Origin: Chromatiales bacterium
GTDB taxonomy: Bacteria > Pseudomonadota > Gammaproteobacteria > Chromatiales > Chromatiaceae
Reading direction: 5' to 3'
DNA: 20,388 nucleotides
Assembly: GCA_024762485.1 (NCBI GenBank)
Contig: JANTHH010000018.1
Span: 1-20,388 of the forward strand
The notes under the pieces were generated by a model that had not been told where the DNA came from, did no database searches, and was given only the letters and a program-made list of their open reading frames with translations. Position 1 is the first letter of the stretch, and each line of letters begins with the position of its first letter. A program made the translations under genes and the position numbers. Shown piece after piece: positions 1 through 5,758 of the stretch.

Positions 1-1
1 C

Positions 2-46
2 GAGGATGGGATGCTGCTGGACGAGGTCGTGCCGGTGCGGCTCTAG
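2..46 (+). CDS. Possible C-terminal end of an unknown gene entering from the left edge
   Basis: Reading the + strand from base 2 gives an open frame of 14 residues (EDGMLLDEVVPVRL) ending in TAG at 44-46. The composition is protein-like and G/C biased at third positions, as in the neighbouring genes. Its stop overlaps the stop of cpdA on the other strand, so the two genes would converge and share about 4 bases. Too little is visible to name a family, and a chance open stretch of this length cannot be excluded. I infer that it is the tail of a real gene, with low confidence. Confidence 0.3.
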   Translation, partial: EDGMLLDEVVPVRL

Positions 47-891
47 TAGCCGCCCGAGTCGAGATCGATGCCGCTGGGATAGCGGTCGAGACGCAGCACC
101 TCGGTGCGGATGCTGCCGTCCGGCAGCAGTGCCAGCAGGCGGCAGCCGGGTGGTCGGGTGTCGACCTGGAAGTCATCCGTGCCGATGCCGAACTGGACAC
201 AGGTGGAGGGACTGGCGAGCAGCCGCAGGCCATTGCGTGTCTGGTCGTATTCCTGATGGATGTGGCCCCACAGCACCCCGCGCACATGGGGATGGGGGGC
301 GAGGCGCTCGAAGAAGGCCTCGCCGTTGTCCAGTGCCATGGTGTCGAGCCAACGACTGCCGACCGGCAGGGGCTGGTGATGCAGGCACACCAGGGTATTC
401 CGGTCCTGCTGTGCAAGGGCCTGTTCGAGGTGCGCCAGCTCGTTGTCGCTGAGGTGTCCACCCTCGGCGTTGGGGATCACCGAGTCGAGCATGATAAGCC
501 GCCAGTGTTCGGTGTCGATGACGCCCGGCATGCTCATGCCGTTGTGGCCGAGGCTGTCCAGCATCACGGCGGGGATATCGTGGTTGCCGGGCAGCGCATA
601 GACAGGGACGTTGAGGTGCGCGAATTCGCGGCTGGCCAGCAGGTAACCGGCGGGCGAGGCGTCATGGACCAGGTCGCCAGTGGCGAGCACCATGTCGAGG
701 GGCCAGTTGGTCAGCTGTACCCGCTCGATCACCTGCCGCAGGCAATCGAGCGTGTTCAGACCCAGCAGTCGCCGCTCGGTATCGGCATACAGGTGTGTGT
801 CGGTGATCTGTGCGATGCGCAGCGTGCCGGGCGGCAGTGCTGCATCGATAACCCCTTCCCCTCCCTGGCTGGCGGGGTTGTCTTTAGCCAT
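43..891 (-). CDS. cpdA: 3',5'-cyclic-AMP phosphodiesterase CpdA (Icc)
   Basis: This is a calcineurin-like metallophosphoesterase of 282 residues, close to the usual 275 or so of CpdA. It would hydrolyse cAMP to AMP in the cytoplasm and so lower Crp signalling. The metal-binding motifs appear in order: D31-T-H33, G72-D73, G102-N-H-D105, H171-H172 and G209-H-I-H212. No signal peptide or membrane segment is seen, which fits a cytoplasmic enzyme. The ATG at 889-891 has a clear upstream ribosome binding site (GGGGAG, read on the minus strand). It is transcribed divergently from oxyR across about 120 bases. Related class III cyclic nucleotide phosphodiesterases look alike, so the exact substrate is inferred from overall similarity to CpdA. 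Confidence 0.88.
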   Translation of the reverse strand: MAKDNPASQGGEGVIDAALPPGTLRIAQITDTHLYADTERRLLGLNTLDCLRQVIERVQLTNWPLDMVLATGDLVHDASPAGYLLASREFAHLNVPVYALPGNHDIPAVMLDSLGHNGMSMPGVIDTEHWRLIMLDSVIPNAEGGHLSDNELAHLEQALAQQDRNTLVCLHHQPLPVGSRWLDTMALDNGEAFFERLAPHPHVRGVLWGHIHQEYDQTRNGLRLLASPSTCVQFGIGTDDFQVDTRPPGCRLLALLPDGSIRTEVLRLDRYPSGIDLDSGGY

Positions 892-1014
892 GTTCTCCCC
901 TTCTGCTCGCCTACACCTCGGCTGCTTCTCATCGGCTATAGTAGCCCATCCGCCCGGCCCACTAAATGTTGCCCGGCAATTTCATATGACCGAGTGTGAA
1001 CCAAGTCCACTGTT
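892..1014. promoter_or_regulatory. Divergent cpdA/oxyR intergenic region
   Basis: These 123 bases must hold the start signals of both cpdA and oxyR. On the minus strand a TACTAT hexamer near 938-943 could be a -10 element for cpdA, inside a short dyad GGCTA-TAG-TAGCC (about 934-946). No convincing -35 accompanies it. No clear ribosome binding site precedes the oxyR ATG at 1015. I see no OxyR-type four-part site here like the one downstream of oxyR. The promoter assignment is tentative. Confidence 0.3.
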
Positions 1015-1947
1015 ATGACCCTCAATGAACTCAGATACATCGTTGCGGTGGCCCGTGAACGTCATTTCGGACATGCCGCAGAGGCCTGTTTCATCAGCCA
1101 GCCGACCCTCAGTGTGGCGGTGAAGAAACTGGAGGAGGAGCTTGGCGTCACCCTCTTCGAACGCCGCAAGGGCGAGGTCAGCGTGACGCCGGTCGGCGAG
1201 CAGATCGTCGCCCAGGCACAGCGGGTGCTGGAGGAGGCGAGCGCCATCCCACAGATCGCCCGCCACGGCCAGAATCAGCTGGTGGGGCCGTTGCGACTGG
1301 GCGCGATCTATACCATCGGCCCCTACCTGCTGCCGCACCTGGTGCCGACGCTGGCCGACACTGCACCGCAGATGCCGCTGGTGATCGAAGAGAATTACAC
1401 CGCGGTGCTCACCGAGAAACTCAAACAGGGCGATCTCGATGCCATCATCATCTCCTATCCCTATGAAGAGCCGGGTCTCGAGACCCTGCCGCTCTACACC
1501 GAGCCCTTCGTGGTGCTGCTGCCCAGTTCCCATCCGCTGAACCGGCGCAAGGCGGTGGCGGTGGACGAGCTGAACAGGGAGCGGGTACTGCTGCTGGGGG
1601 CCGGCCATTGCTTCCGTGACCAGGTGCTGGAGATCTGTCCCGAGTGTCTGCACCGCAATGCCGGTGAATTGGTGGGTGATCAGCAGATGAATCTCGAGGG
1701 GGGGTCGTTGGAGACCATCCGCTACATGGTGGCCGGCGGTCTGGGCATCACCGTGTTGCCTTGCAGCGCGGCCGGGGCCGAGCGGTTCTCGGAGCGTCTG
1801 CTGACCATCCGTCGCTTCAAGGGCCGGGCGCCGAGCCGAGTGGTGGCGCTGGCCTGGCGCAAGAGTTTTCCGCGACCGGACGCGATCCAGGCATTACGCG
1901 ACGCCGTCCTTTCGGGCAGCATGAGTTGCGTGCAGATGATCGACTGA
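1015..1947 (+). CDS. oxyR: Hydrogen-peroxide-sensing LysR-type regulator OxyR
   Basis: OxyR senses H2O2 by forming an intramolecular disulfide and then activates peroxide-defence genes as a tetramer. The 310-residue protein has the N-terminal LysR winged helix-turn-helix (about residues 1-60, with AAEACFISQPTLSVAVKKLE) and a periplasmic-binding-protein-like effector domain (about 90-300). The two redox cysteines fall at C199 and C208 in GHCFRDQVLEIC, the same numbering and 9-residue spacing as in Escherichia coli OxyR. An extra cysteine, C211, follows closely. The gene sits directly upstream of a rubrerythrin gene whose promoter carries a matching OxyR site, which supports its role as local regulator. 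The ATG at 1015 gives the normal family length, although the ribosome binding site is weak. Confidence 0.95.
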   Translation: MTLNELRYIVAVARERHFGHAAEACFISQPTLSVAVKKLEEELGVTLFERRKGEVSVTPVGEQIVAQAQRVLEEASAIPQIARHGQNQLVGPLRLGAIYTIGPYLLPHLVPTLADTAPQMPLVIEENYTAVLTEKLKQGDLDAIIISYPYEEPGLETLPLYTEPFVVLLPSSHPLNRRKAVAVDELNRERVLLLGAGHCFRDQVLEICPECLHRNAGELVGDQQMNLEGGSLETIRYMVAGGLGITVLPCSAAGAERFSERLLTIRRFKGRAPSRVVALAWRKSFPRPDAIQALRDAVLSGSMSCVQMID

Positions 1948-1964
1948 TTCCCGGTTCCGGGTAG

Positions 1965-2001
1965 ATAGCGAATTGCTATCACAGGAATTGGCATAAACAA
2001 T
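1965..2001. promoter_or_regulatory. Predicted OxyR tetramer binding site upstream of the rubrerythrin gene
   Basis: The sequence reads ATAG(1965-1968)-N7-CTAT(1976-1979)-N7-ATTG(1987-1990)-N7-CAAT(1998-2001). The known OxyR consensus is ATAG-N7-CTAT-N7-ATAG-N7-CTAT, so the upstream half matches all eight outer bases. The downstream half keeps dyad symmetry and exact 7-base spacing with one change per quarter. The internal T and A of the consensus half-site are not matched. The site lies immediately downstream of oxyR and just upstream of a promoter with a poor -35, as expected for an activator-dependent promoter. Binding itself is inferred. Confidence 0.75.
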
Positions 2002-2030
2002 TACTCCGATCGATGAAGAAGGACTATCAT
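2002..2030 (+). promoter_or_regulatory. Candidate OxyR-dependent promoter of the rubrerythrin gene
   Basis: A -10-like TATCAT lies at 2025-2030. The -35 position, 17 bases upstream (2002-2007, TACTCC), matches the sigma-70 consensus poorly and directly abuts the OxyR site ending at 2001. A weak -35 next to the site is the arrangement expected where OxyR contacts polymerase. The transcript would have a leader of about 50 bases with a small hairpin (GCCGGA 2044-2049 pairing with TCCGGC 2052-2057) and a good ribosome binding site (GGAGGA) before the ATG at 2090. Confidence 0.5.
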
Positions 2031-2089
2031 TCCCCCCGCTAGCGCCGGATCTCCGGCAGTTCAATCCAAAAAATCTGGAGGATTTTGAC

Positions 2090-2509
2090 ATGTCACTGAA
2101 AGGTTCCAAGACCGAACAGCACCTGAAAGACGCCTTCGCAGGCGAATCCCAGGCCAACCGCCGTTACCTCTACTTCGCCGCCAAGGCCGACGTCGAGGGT
2201 TACAACGATGTCGCCGCCGTGTTCCGTTCCACCGCCGAAGGTGAGACCGGCCACGCCCATGGTCATCTGGAGTACCTGGAGGCCGTCGGCGATCCCGCCA
2301 CCGGTCTGCCCATCGGTCCTACTGCTGACAACCTGAAGGCTGCCATCGCCGGTGAGACCCATGAGTACACCGACATGTACCCGGGCATGGCCAAGGACGC
2401 ACGCGAGGAAGGCTTCGACGAGATCGCGGACTGGTTCGAGACCCTGGCCAAGGCCGAGCGCTCGCACGCCAACCGCTTCCAGAAGGCGCTGGATTCCCTC
2501 GACGCCTGA
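2090..2509 (+). CDS. Rubrerythrin (diiron peroxidase, no rubredoxin domain)
   Basis: This 139-residue ferritin-like four-helix protein should reduce H2O2 at a non-haem diiron site in the cytoplasm. Ligand positions are visible: E19 in FAGES, the first pair within E50-G-E52-T-G-H55, E89 in AGETHEY, and the E123-R-S-H126 pair near the C terminus. Canonical rubrerythrins have about 190 residues and end in a rubredoxin domain with two CxxC knuckles. This one stops after the diiron domain and contains no cysteine at all, so it needs an external electron donor. The adjacent Fe-S protein gene is the obvious candidate, by inference. The ribosome binding site is strong (CTGGAGGA), and the OxyR site upstream implies peroxide induction. 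Confidence 0.92.
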   Translation: MSLKGSKTEQHLKDAFAGESQANRRYLYFAAKADVEGYNDVAAVFRSTAEGETGHAHGHLEYLEAVGDPATGLPIGPTADNLKAAIAGETHEYTDMYPGMAKDAREEGFDEIADWFETLAKAERSHANRFQKALDSLDA

Positions 2510-2525
2510 TCGCGTCAGGGTGGTG

Positions 2526-2547
2526 GAAGGGGCCTGTTGGCCCCTTC
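2526..2547 (+). terminator. Hairpin downstream of the rubrerythrin gene (terminator or processing site)
   Basis: GAAGGGGCC (2526-2534) pairs perfectly with GGCCCCTTC (2539-2547) around a TGTT loop. The T-rich stretch after it is weak (TTCATC). It could be a leaky terminator or an mRNA-stabilising hairpin that raises rubrerythrin expression over the two downstream genes. The choice between these cannot be made from sequence. Confidence 0.6.
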
Positions 2548-2613
2548 TTCATCACGACGGCTCAACTGTATCTGGCCCACGGGCCAACCCACAGAATTCA
2601 CGAGGAAAGGCAC

Positions 2614-3945
2614 ATGGCAACGACCCCGCGCGAAGGCAGCCTCGAGGCGCCGACCCGGCATCCGATCGATTGGCAGAACCCCGACTATTACGATGAGGGA
2701 AAGCTGCTGACCGAGATGGAACGGGTATTCGACATCTGTCACGGATGTCGACGCTGCGTGAGCCTGTGCAATGCCTTTCCCACCCTGTTCGACCTGGTGG
2801 ACGAGTCGGACACCATGGAGGTGGACGGCGTCGACAAGGCGGACTACTGGAAGGTGGTCGAGCACTGCTACCTGTGCGACCTGTGCTTCCTCACCAAGTG
2901 TCCCTATGTGCCGCCGCACGAGTGGGACCTGGATTTTCCCCACCTGATGCTGCAGGCGAAGGCCGTGCACTACCAGAAGGAAGGCGCCTCGCTGCGCGAC
3001 AAGGTGCTCTCCAGTACCGACCTCGTCGGCACCCTCGCCGGCATCCCGGTGGTGTCCAGCCTGGTCAATACGCTGAACCACAACGAGACCTTCCGCGGCA
3101 TCCTCGAAGACGGTTTCGGTGTCGACAAGGACGCGGTGGTGCCCGAGTACCACAGTCGCAAGTTGCGCCAGCTGGTCACCCGCGACAGCGGCGAGGGCGC
3201 GGAGCCGGCGGGGCCGACCACGGGCAAGGTCGCCCTGTTCGCCACCTGTTACGGCAACAACAACGAGCCGCAGACCGGCGAGGACCTGGTGGCGGTGTTC
3301 CGCCACAACGGAATCCCGGTGACCTTCGCCGACAAGGAGAAGTGCTGCGGCATGCCCAAGCTGGAGCTGGGTGACCTGAAGGCAGTCGCCAAGGCGAAGG
3401 AGGTCAACATCCCCCAGCTGGCCCGCCTGGTGGACGAGGGCTGGGACATCGTCGCGCCCATCCCCTCCTGCGCCCTGATGTTCCGCCAGGAACTGCCGCT
3501 GATGTTCCCCGACGACCCCGAGGTCGCCAAGGTGCGGGACGCCATCTTCGATCCATTCGAGTACCTGATGCTGCGCCACAAGGCAGGCAAGCTGAACACC
3601 AATTTCAAGCAGTCACTGGGCAAGGTCGCCTACCACGTCGCCTGCCACCAGCGGGTGCAGCGCATCGGCATGAAGACCCGGGAGGCGCTGCAACTGGTGC
3701 CGGATACGGAGGTGGATGCCATCGAACGCTGCTCCGGCCACGACGGCACCTATGCGGTGAAGAAGGAGTTCCACCAGACCGCGGTGAAGATCGGCCGGCC
3801 GGTGGCCAACCGGGTAAAGCAGGCCGGAGCCGATCACTTCACCAGCGACTGCGTGATGGCCGGGCACCACGTTGCTCATATCGCCGGTGACGACACCCGC
3901 TCCGAGCACCCCATCAGCCTGTTGCGCAAGGCCTACGGAATCTGA
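2614..3945 (+). CDS. GlpC/heterodisulfide-reductase-like Fe-S oxidoreductase with two CCG-type domains
   Basis: This 443-residue cytoplasmic protein resembles the iron-sulfur subunit GlpC and heterodisulfide reductase B/D-type proteins, which pass electrons between partners. Two ferredoxin-type [4Fe-4S] motifs stand near the N terminus: C42-x2-C45-x2-C48-x3-C52 and C85-x2-C88-x2-C91-x4-C96-P. Two cysteine-rich (CCG) repeats follow: the first has C212, C244-C245-G and C286, the second C344, C373-S-G and C413. The second repeat therefore has serine where the motif's second cysteine is expected. No membrane segment is seen. It ends 2 bases before the next gene and follows rubrerythrin by about 100 bases. 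I infer that it donates electrons to the rubrerythrin. The true redox partner is unknown. Confidence 0.85.
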   Translation: MATTPREGSLEAPTRHPIDWQNPDYYDEGKLLTEMERVFDICHGCRRCVSLCNAFPTLFDLVDESDTMEVDGVDKADYWKVVEHCYLCDLCFLTKCPYVPPHEWDLDFPHLMLQAKAVHYQKEGASLRDKVLSSTDLVGTLAGIPVVSSLVNTLNHNETFRGILEDGFGVDKDAVVPEYHSRKLRQLVTRDSGEGAEPAGPTTGKVALFATCYGNNNEPQTGEDLVAVFRHNGIPVTFADKEKCCGMPKLELGDLKAVAKAKEVNIPQLARLVDEGWDIVAPIPSCALMFRQELPLMFPDDPEVAKVRDAIFDPFEYLMLRHKAGKLNTNFKQSLGKVAYHVACHQRVQRIGMKTREALQLVPDTEVDAIERCSGHDGTYAVKKEFHQTAVKIGRPVANRVKQAGADHFTSDCVMAGHHVAHIAGDDTRSEHPISLLRKAYGI

Positions 3946-3947
3946 TC

Positions 3948-4541
3948 ATGAGCAAGCTGACACGCGAAAACCTGTTGAGCCTGGAGCAGTACGCAGAACA
4001 GCGGCCGGCATTCCGCAGCCAGGTGATGGCCCACAAGCAGGACCGCCAAGTGGCCCTCGGGGCGCATGCGACGCTGTACTTCGAAGACCAGCTGACCATG
4101 CAATACCAGGTGCAGGAGATGCTGCGCATTGAGCGGGTGTTCGAGCCGGAGGCCATCCAGGAAGAGCTCGATGCCTACAACCCGCTGATCCCCGACGGCA
4201 GCAACTGGAAGGCCACCTTCATGCTGGAATACCCGGACGTGGAACAGCGCAAGGTGGAACTGGTCAAGCTGGGCGGTATCGAGGACAAGGTCTGGGTGCA
4301 GGTCGAGGGCCATGACAAGGTCTACGGCATCGCCAACGAAGACCTGGATCGCACCGATGAGGACACAGGTAAGACGTCGGCGGTGCACTTCATGCGCTTC
4401 GAGCTGACGCCCGGGATGGTCGCGGCTGTCAAGGAGGCGGGCGCGCCGGTGAACATGGGTATCGATCATGCCAACTATCAGGTGGCAGTCGAACCCATCC
4501 CGCAAGCGGTGCGCGACAGTCTGGCCAACGATCTGGATTGA
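3948..4541 (+). CDS. DUF3501 family protein of unknown function
   Basis: The 197-residue soluble protein matches what I recall of the DUF3501 family, which is commonly encoded beside rubrerythrin and GlpC-like Fe-S protein genes. It has no signal peptide or membrane segment, and I see no cysteine cluster or nucleotide-binding motif. Acidic and aromatic residues are frequent (for example FEDQLTMQYQVQEML and WKATFMLEYPDVEQRK). The ATG at 3948 lies 2 bases after the stop of the Fe-S gene, so the two are almost certainly co-transcribed and translationally coupled. A role as assembly or structural partner in peroxide defence is inferred from context only. No catalytic residue can be named. Confidence 0.8.
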   Translation: MSKLTRENLLSLEQYAEQRPAFRSQVMAHKQDRQVALGAHATLYFEDQLTMQYQVQEMLRIERVFEPEAIQEELDAYNPLIPDGSNWKATFMLEYPDVEQRKVELVKLGGIEDKVWVQVEGHDKVYGIANEDLDRTDEDTGKTSAVHFMRFELTPGMVAAVKEAGAPVNMGIDHANYQVAVEPIPQAVRDSLANDLD

Positions 4542-4582
4542 TCTGACAGCAGGCTTTTGAATTCAGGCTTGGTTGGCTTGAG

Positions 4583-4626
4583 ACGACAAGAGACGGGATG
4601 GCCTGCGCTATCCCGTCTCTTGTCGT
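4583..4626. terminator. 17-bp perfect hairpin, probable bidirectional terminator
   Basis: The arms ACGACAAGAGACGGGAT (4583-4599) and its exact complement (4610-4626) enclose a 10-base loop. It lies between the convergent DUF3501 gene and the DsrE-like gene, 41 bases after the former's stop and 10 bases beyond the latter's. Neither side has a long T tract, so it may work with Rho or mainly protect 3' ends. The position supports ending both transcripts. Confidence 0.7.
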
Positions 4627-4636
4627 TTACGGGGTG

Positions 4637-5110
4637 TCAATCATCGGCCTCTACGACAACCAGTTCATAGCCCAGTTCCTCGTACTGGTGGATCTGGACC
4701 GGCCCGGCGGGTGCCACATCGACAAAGGCTGGAAAGTCCTCGGGGTCGACGCCGAACCAGCCGGCGTGGGTGCCGCAGACATGCACCGGCACGTCGGCGT
4801 CCTGCACCAGTGACTGCACACCCTGGTGGATCGCGGTGTTTTCACTGCGGTTGGCACGGGTCAGTGCGAACTGCTCGCTGCCATGGGTAACCACGGCGAT
4901 CTCGATATCCGGGAAGCGTGCGCGCAGTTGCGAGACATAGTGATTGATCTGTGGAATAGCCCAGTCCAGTGCGTCGTCATCGGATTCGACCACCTCGAAC
5001 ACCACGCCATCAGGCGGCGTGGCGGCATCGAGCAGGTGTTGGATGGCGCTGGCGGACCAGGCGAGGGGGCTTAGGCAGAGCAGGCAGGCGGCGAGCAGTA
5101 TTCTGTTCAT
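4637..5110 (-). CDS. Exported DsrE-like protein
   Basis: This 157-residue protein begins with a clear signal peptide (MNRILLAACLLCLSPLAWSA, cleavage near residues 19-22), so the mature form of about 136 residues should be periplasmic. The mature part has the DsrE/DsrF/YchN alpha/beta pattern: alternating strands (IEIAVVTHG, VPVHVCGTH, ELVVVE) and one conserved-looking cysteine, C112, in VHVCGTHAGWFG. In cytoplasmic DsrE and TusD proteins the equivalent cysteine carries sulfur. Whether this exported homologue does so is unknown. It is the last of three minus-strand genes, 67 bases after fabA with no clear terminator between them. The convergent hairpin at 4583-4626 lies beyond its stop. Confidence 0.75.
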   Translation of the reverse strand: MNRILLAACLLCLSPLAWSASAIQHLLDAATPPDGVVFEVVESDDDALDWAIPQINHYVSQLRARFPDIEIAVVTHGSEQFALTRANRSENTAIHQGVQSLVQDADVPVHVCGTHAGWFGVDPEDFPAFVDVAPAGPVQIHQYEELGYELVVVEADD

Positions 5111-5177
5111 GGCATCAGTGGATTAACCGGGGTGCTCGCCAAGACCGGCCAGCCACCTGCATTGTTTCGGCGCCTGC

Positions 5178-5696
5178 TCAGAAATCGTCGGTCTTGGTGA
5201 ACAGGCCGACACGCAGATCCTTGGCGTTGTAGATCTCCCGCCCGTCCACTTCCATGCGACCGTCGGCGATGCCCAGCACCAGCTTGCGTGCGATGACCCG
5301 CTTGATATCGATGGTATAGGTGACCTTCTTCGCGGTGGGCAGCACCTGGCCGGTGAATTTGACCTCGCCGACACCGAGTGCACGGCCGCGCCCGGGGTTG
5401 CCGAGCCAGGCGAGGTGGAAGCCGACGATCTGCCACATGGCATCGAGGCCGAGGCAGCCGGGCATCACCGGGTCGCCGGGAAAGTGGCACTCGAAGAACC
5501 AGAGGTCGGGGCGGATATCCAGTTCGGCAACGATCTGACCCTTGCCGTGTTCGCCGCCCTCGTCGGAGATGTGATTGATGCGGTCCATCATCAGCATGTT
5601 GCCGACCGGCAGTTGGGCATTGCCCGGGCCGAAGAGTTCGCCGTGGCCGCATTTCAGCAGCGCATCGCGGTCGTATGAATTGGCGCGTTCAAACAT
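5178..5696 (-). CDS. fabA: 3-hydroxydecanoyl-ACP dehydratase/isomerase FabA
   Basis: FabA dehydrates 3-hydroxyacyl-ACP and isomerises trans-2- to cis-3-decenoyl-ACP, the entry into anaerobic-type unsaturated fatty acid synthesis. The 172-residue length equals the family norm, and the hot-dog fold signature CHFPGDPVMPGCLGLDAMWQ holds the catalytic H71 and D85, equivalent to H70 and D84 of E. coli. It lies 62 bases after proS on the same strand. The usual partner fabB is not next to it. The start at 5696 gives the standard N terminus, though its ribosome binding site is weak. No FabR- or FadR-type operator was recognised. FabA presence supports a gammaproteobacterial origin. Confidence 0.95.
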   Translation of the reverse strand: MFERANSYDRDALLKCGHGELFGPGNAQLPVGNMLMMDRINHISDEGGEHGKGQIVAELDIRPDLWFFECHFPGDPVMPGCLGLDAMWQIVGFHLAWLGNPGRGRALGVGEVKFTGQVLPTAKKVTYTIDIKRVIARKLVLGIADGRMEVDGREIYNAKDLRVGLFTKTDDF

Positions 5697-5758
5697 GGGC
5701 TGAGATTCTTTTATTGATGGACGAAAGCGGGCAAGTCTCGGTGGCAGCAGGCGTCATG

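Noticed and set aside
934..946. The GGCTA-TAG-TAGCC dyad in the cpdA/oxyR gap as an OxyR autoregulatory site
   Set aside because: It lacks the ATAG-N7-CTAT spacing and has no flanking quarters at 7-base intervals. It more likely overlaps a cpdA -10 element.
2515..3579. A 354-codon minus-strand open frame opposite the Fe-S protein
   Set aside because: The plus strand carries eight correctly spaced cluster cysteines. The antisense frame has no motif and starts inside coding sequence.
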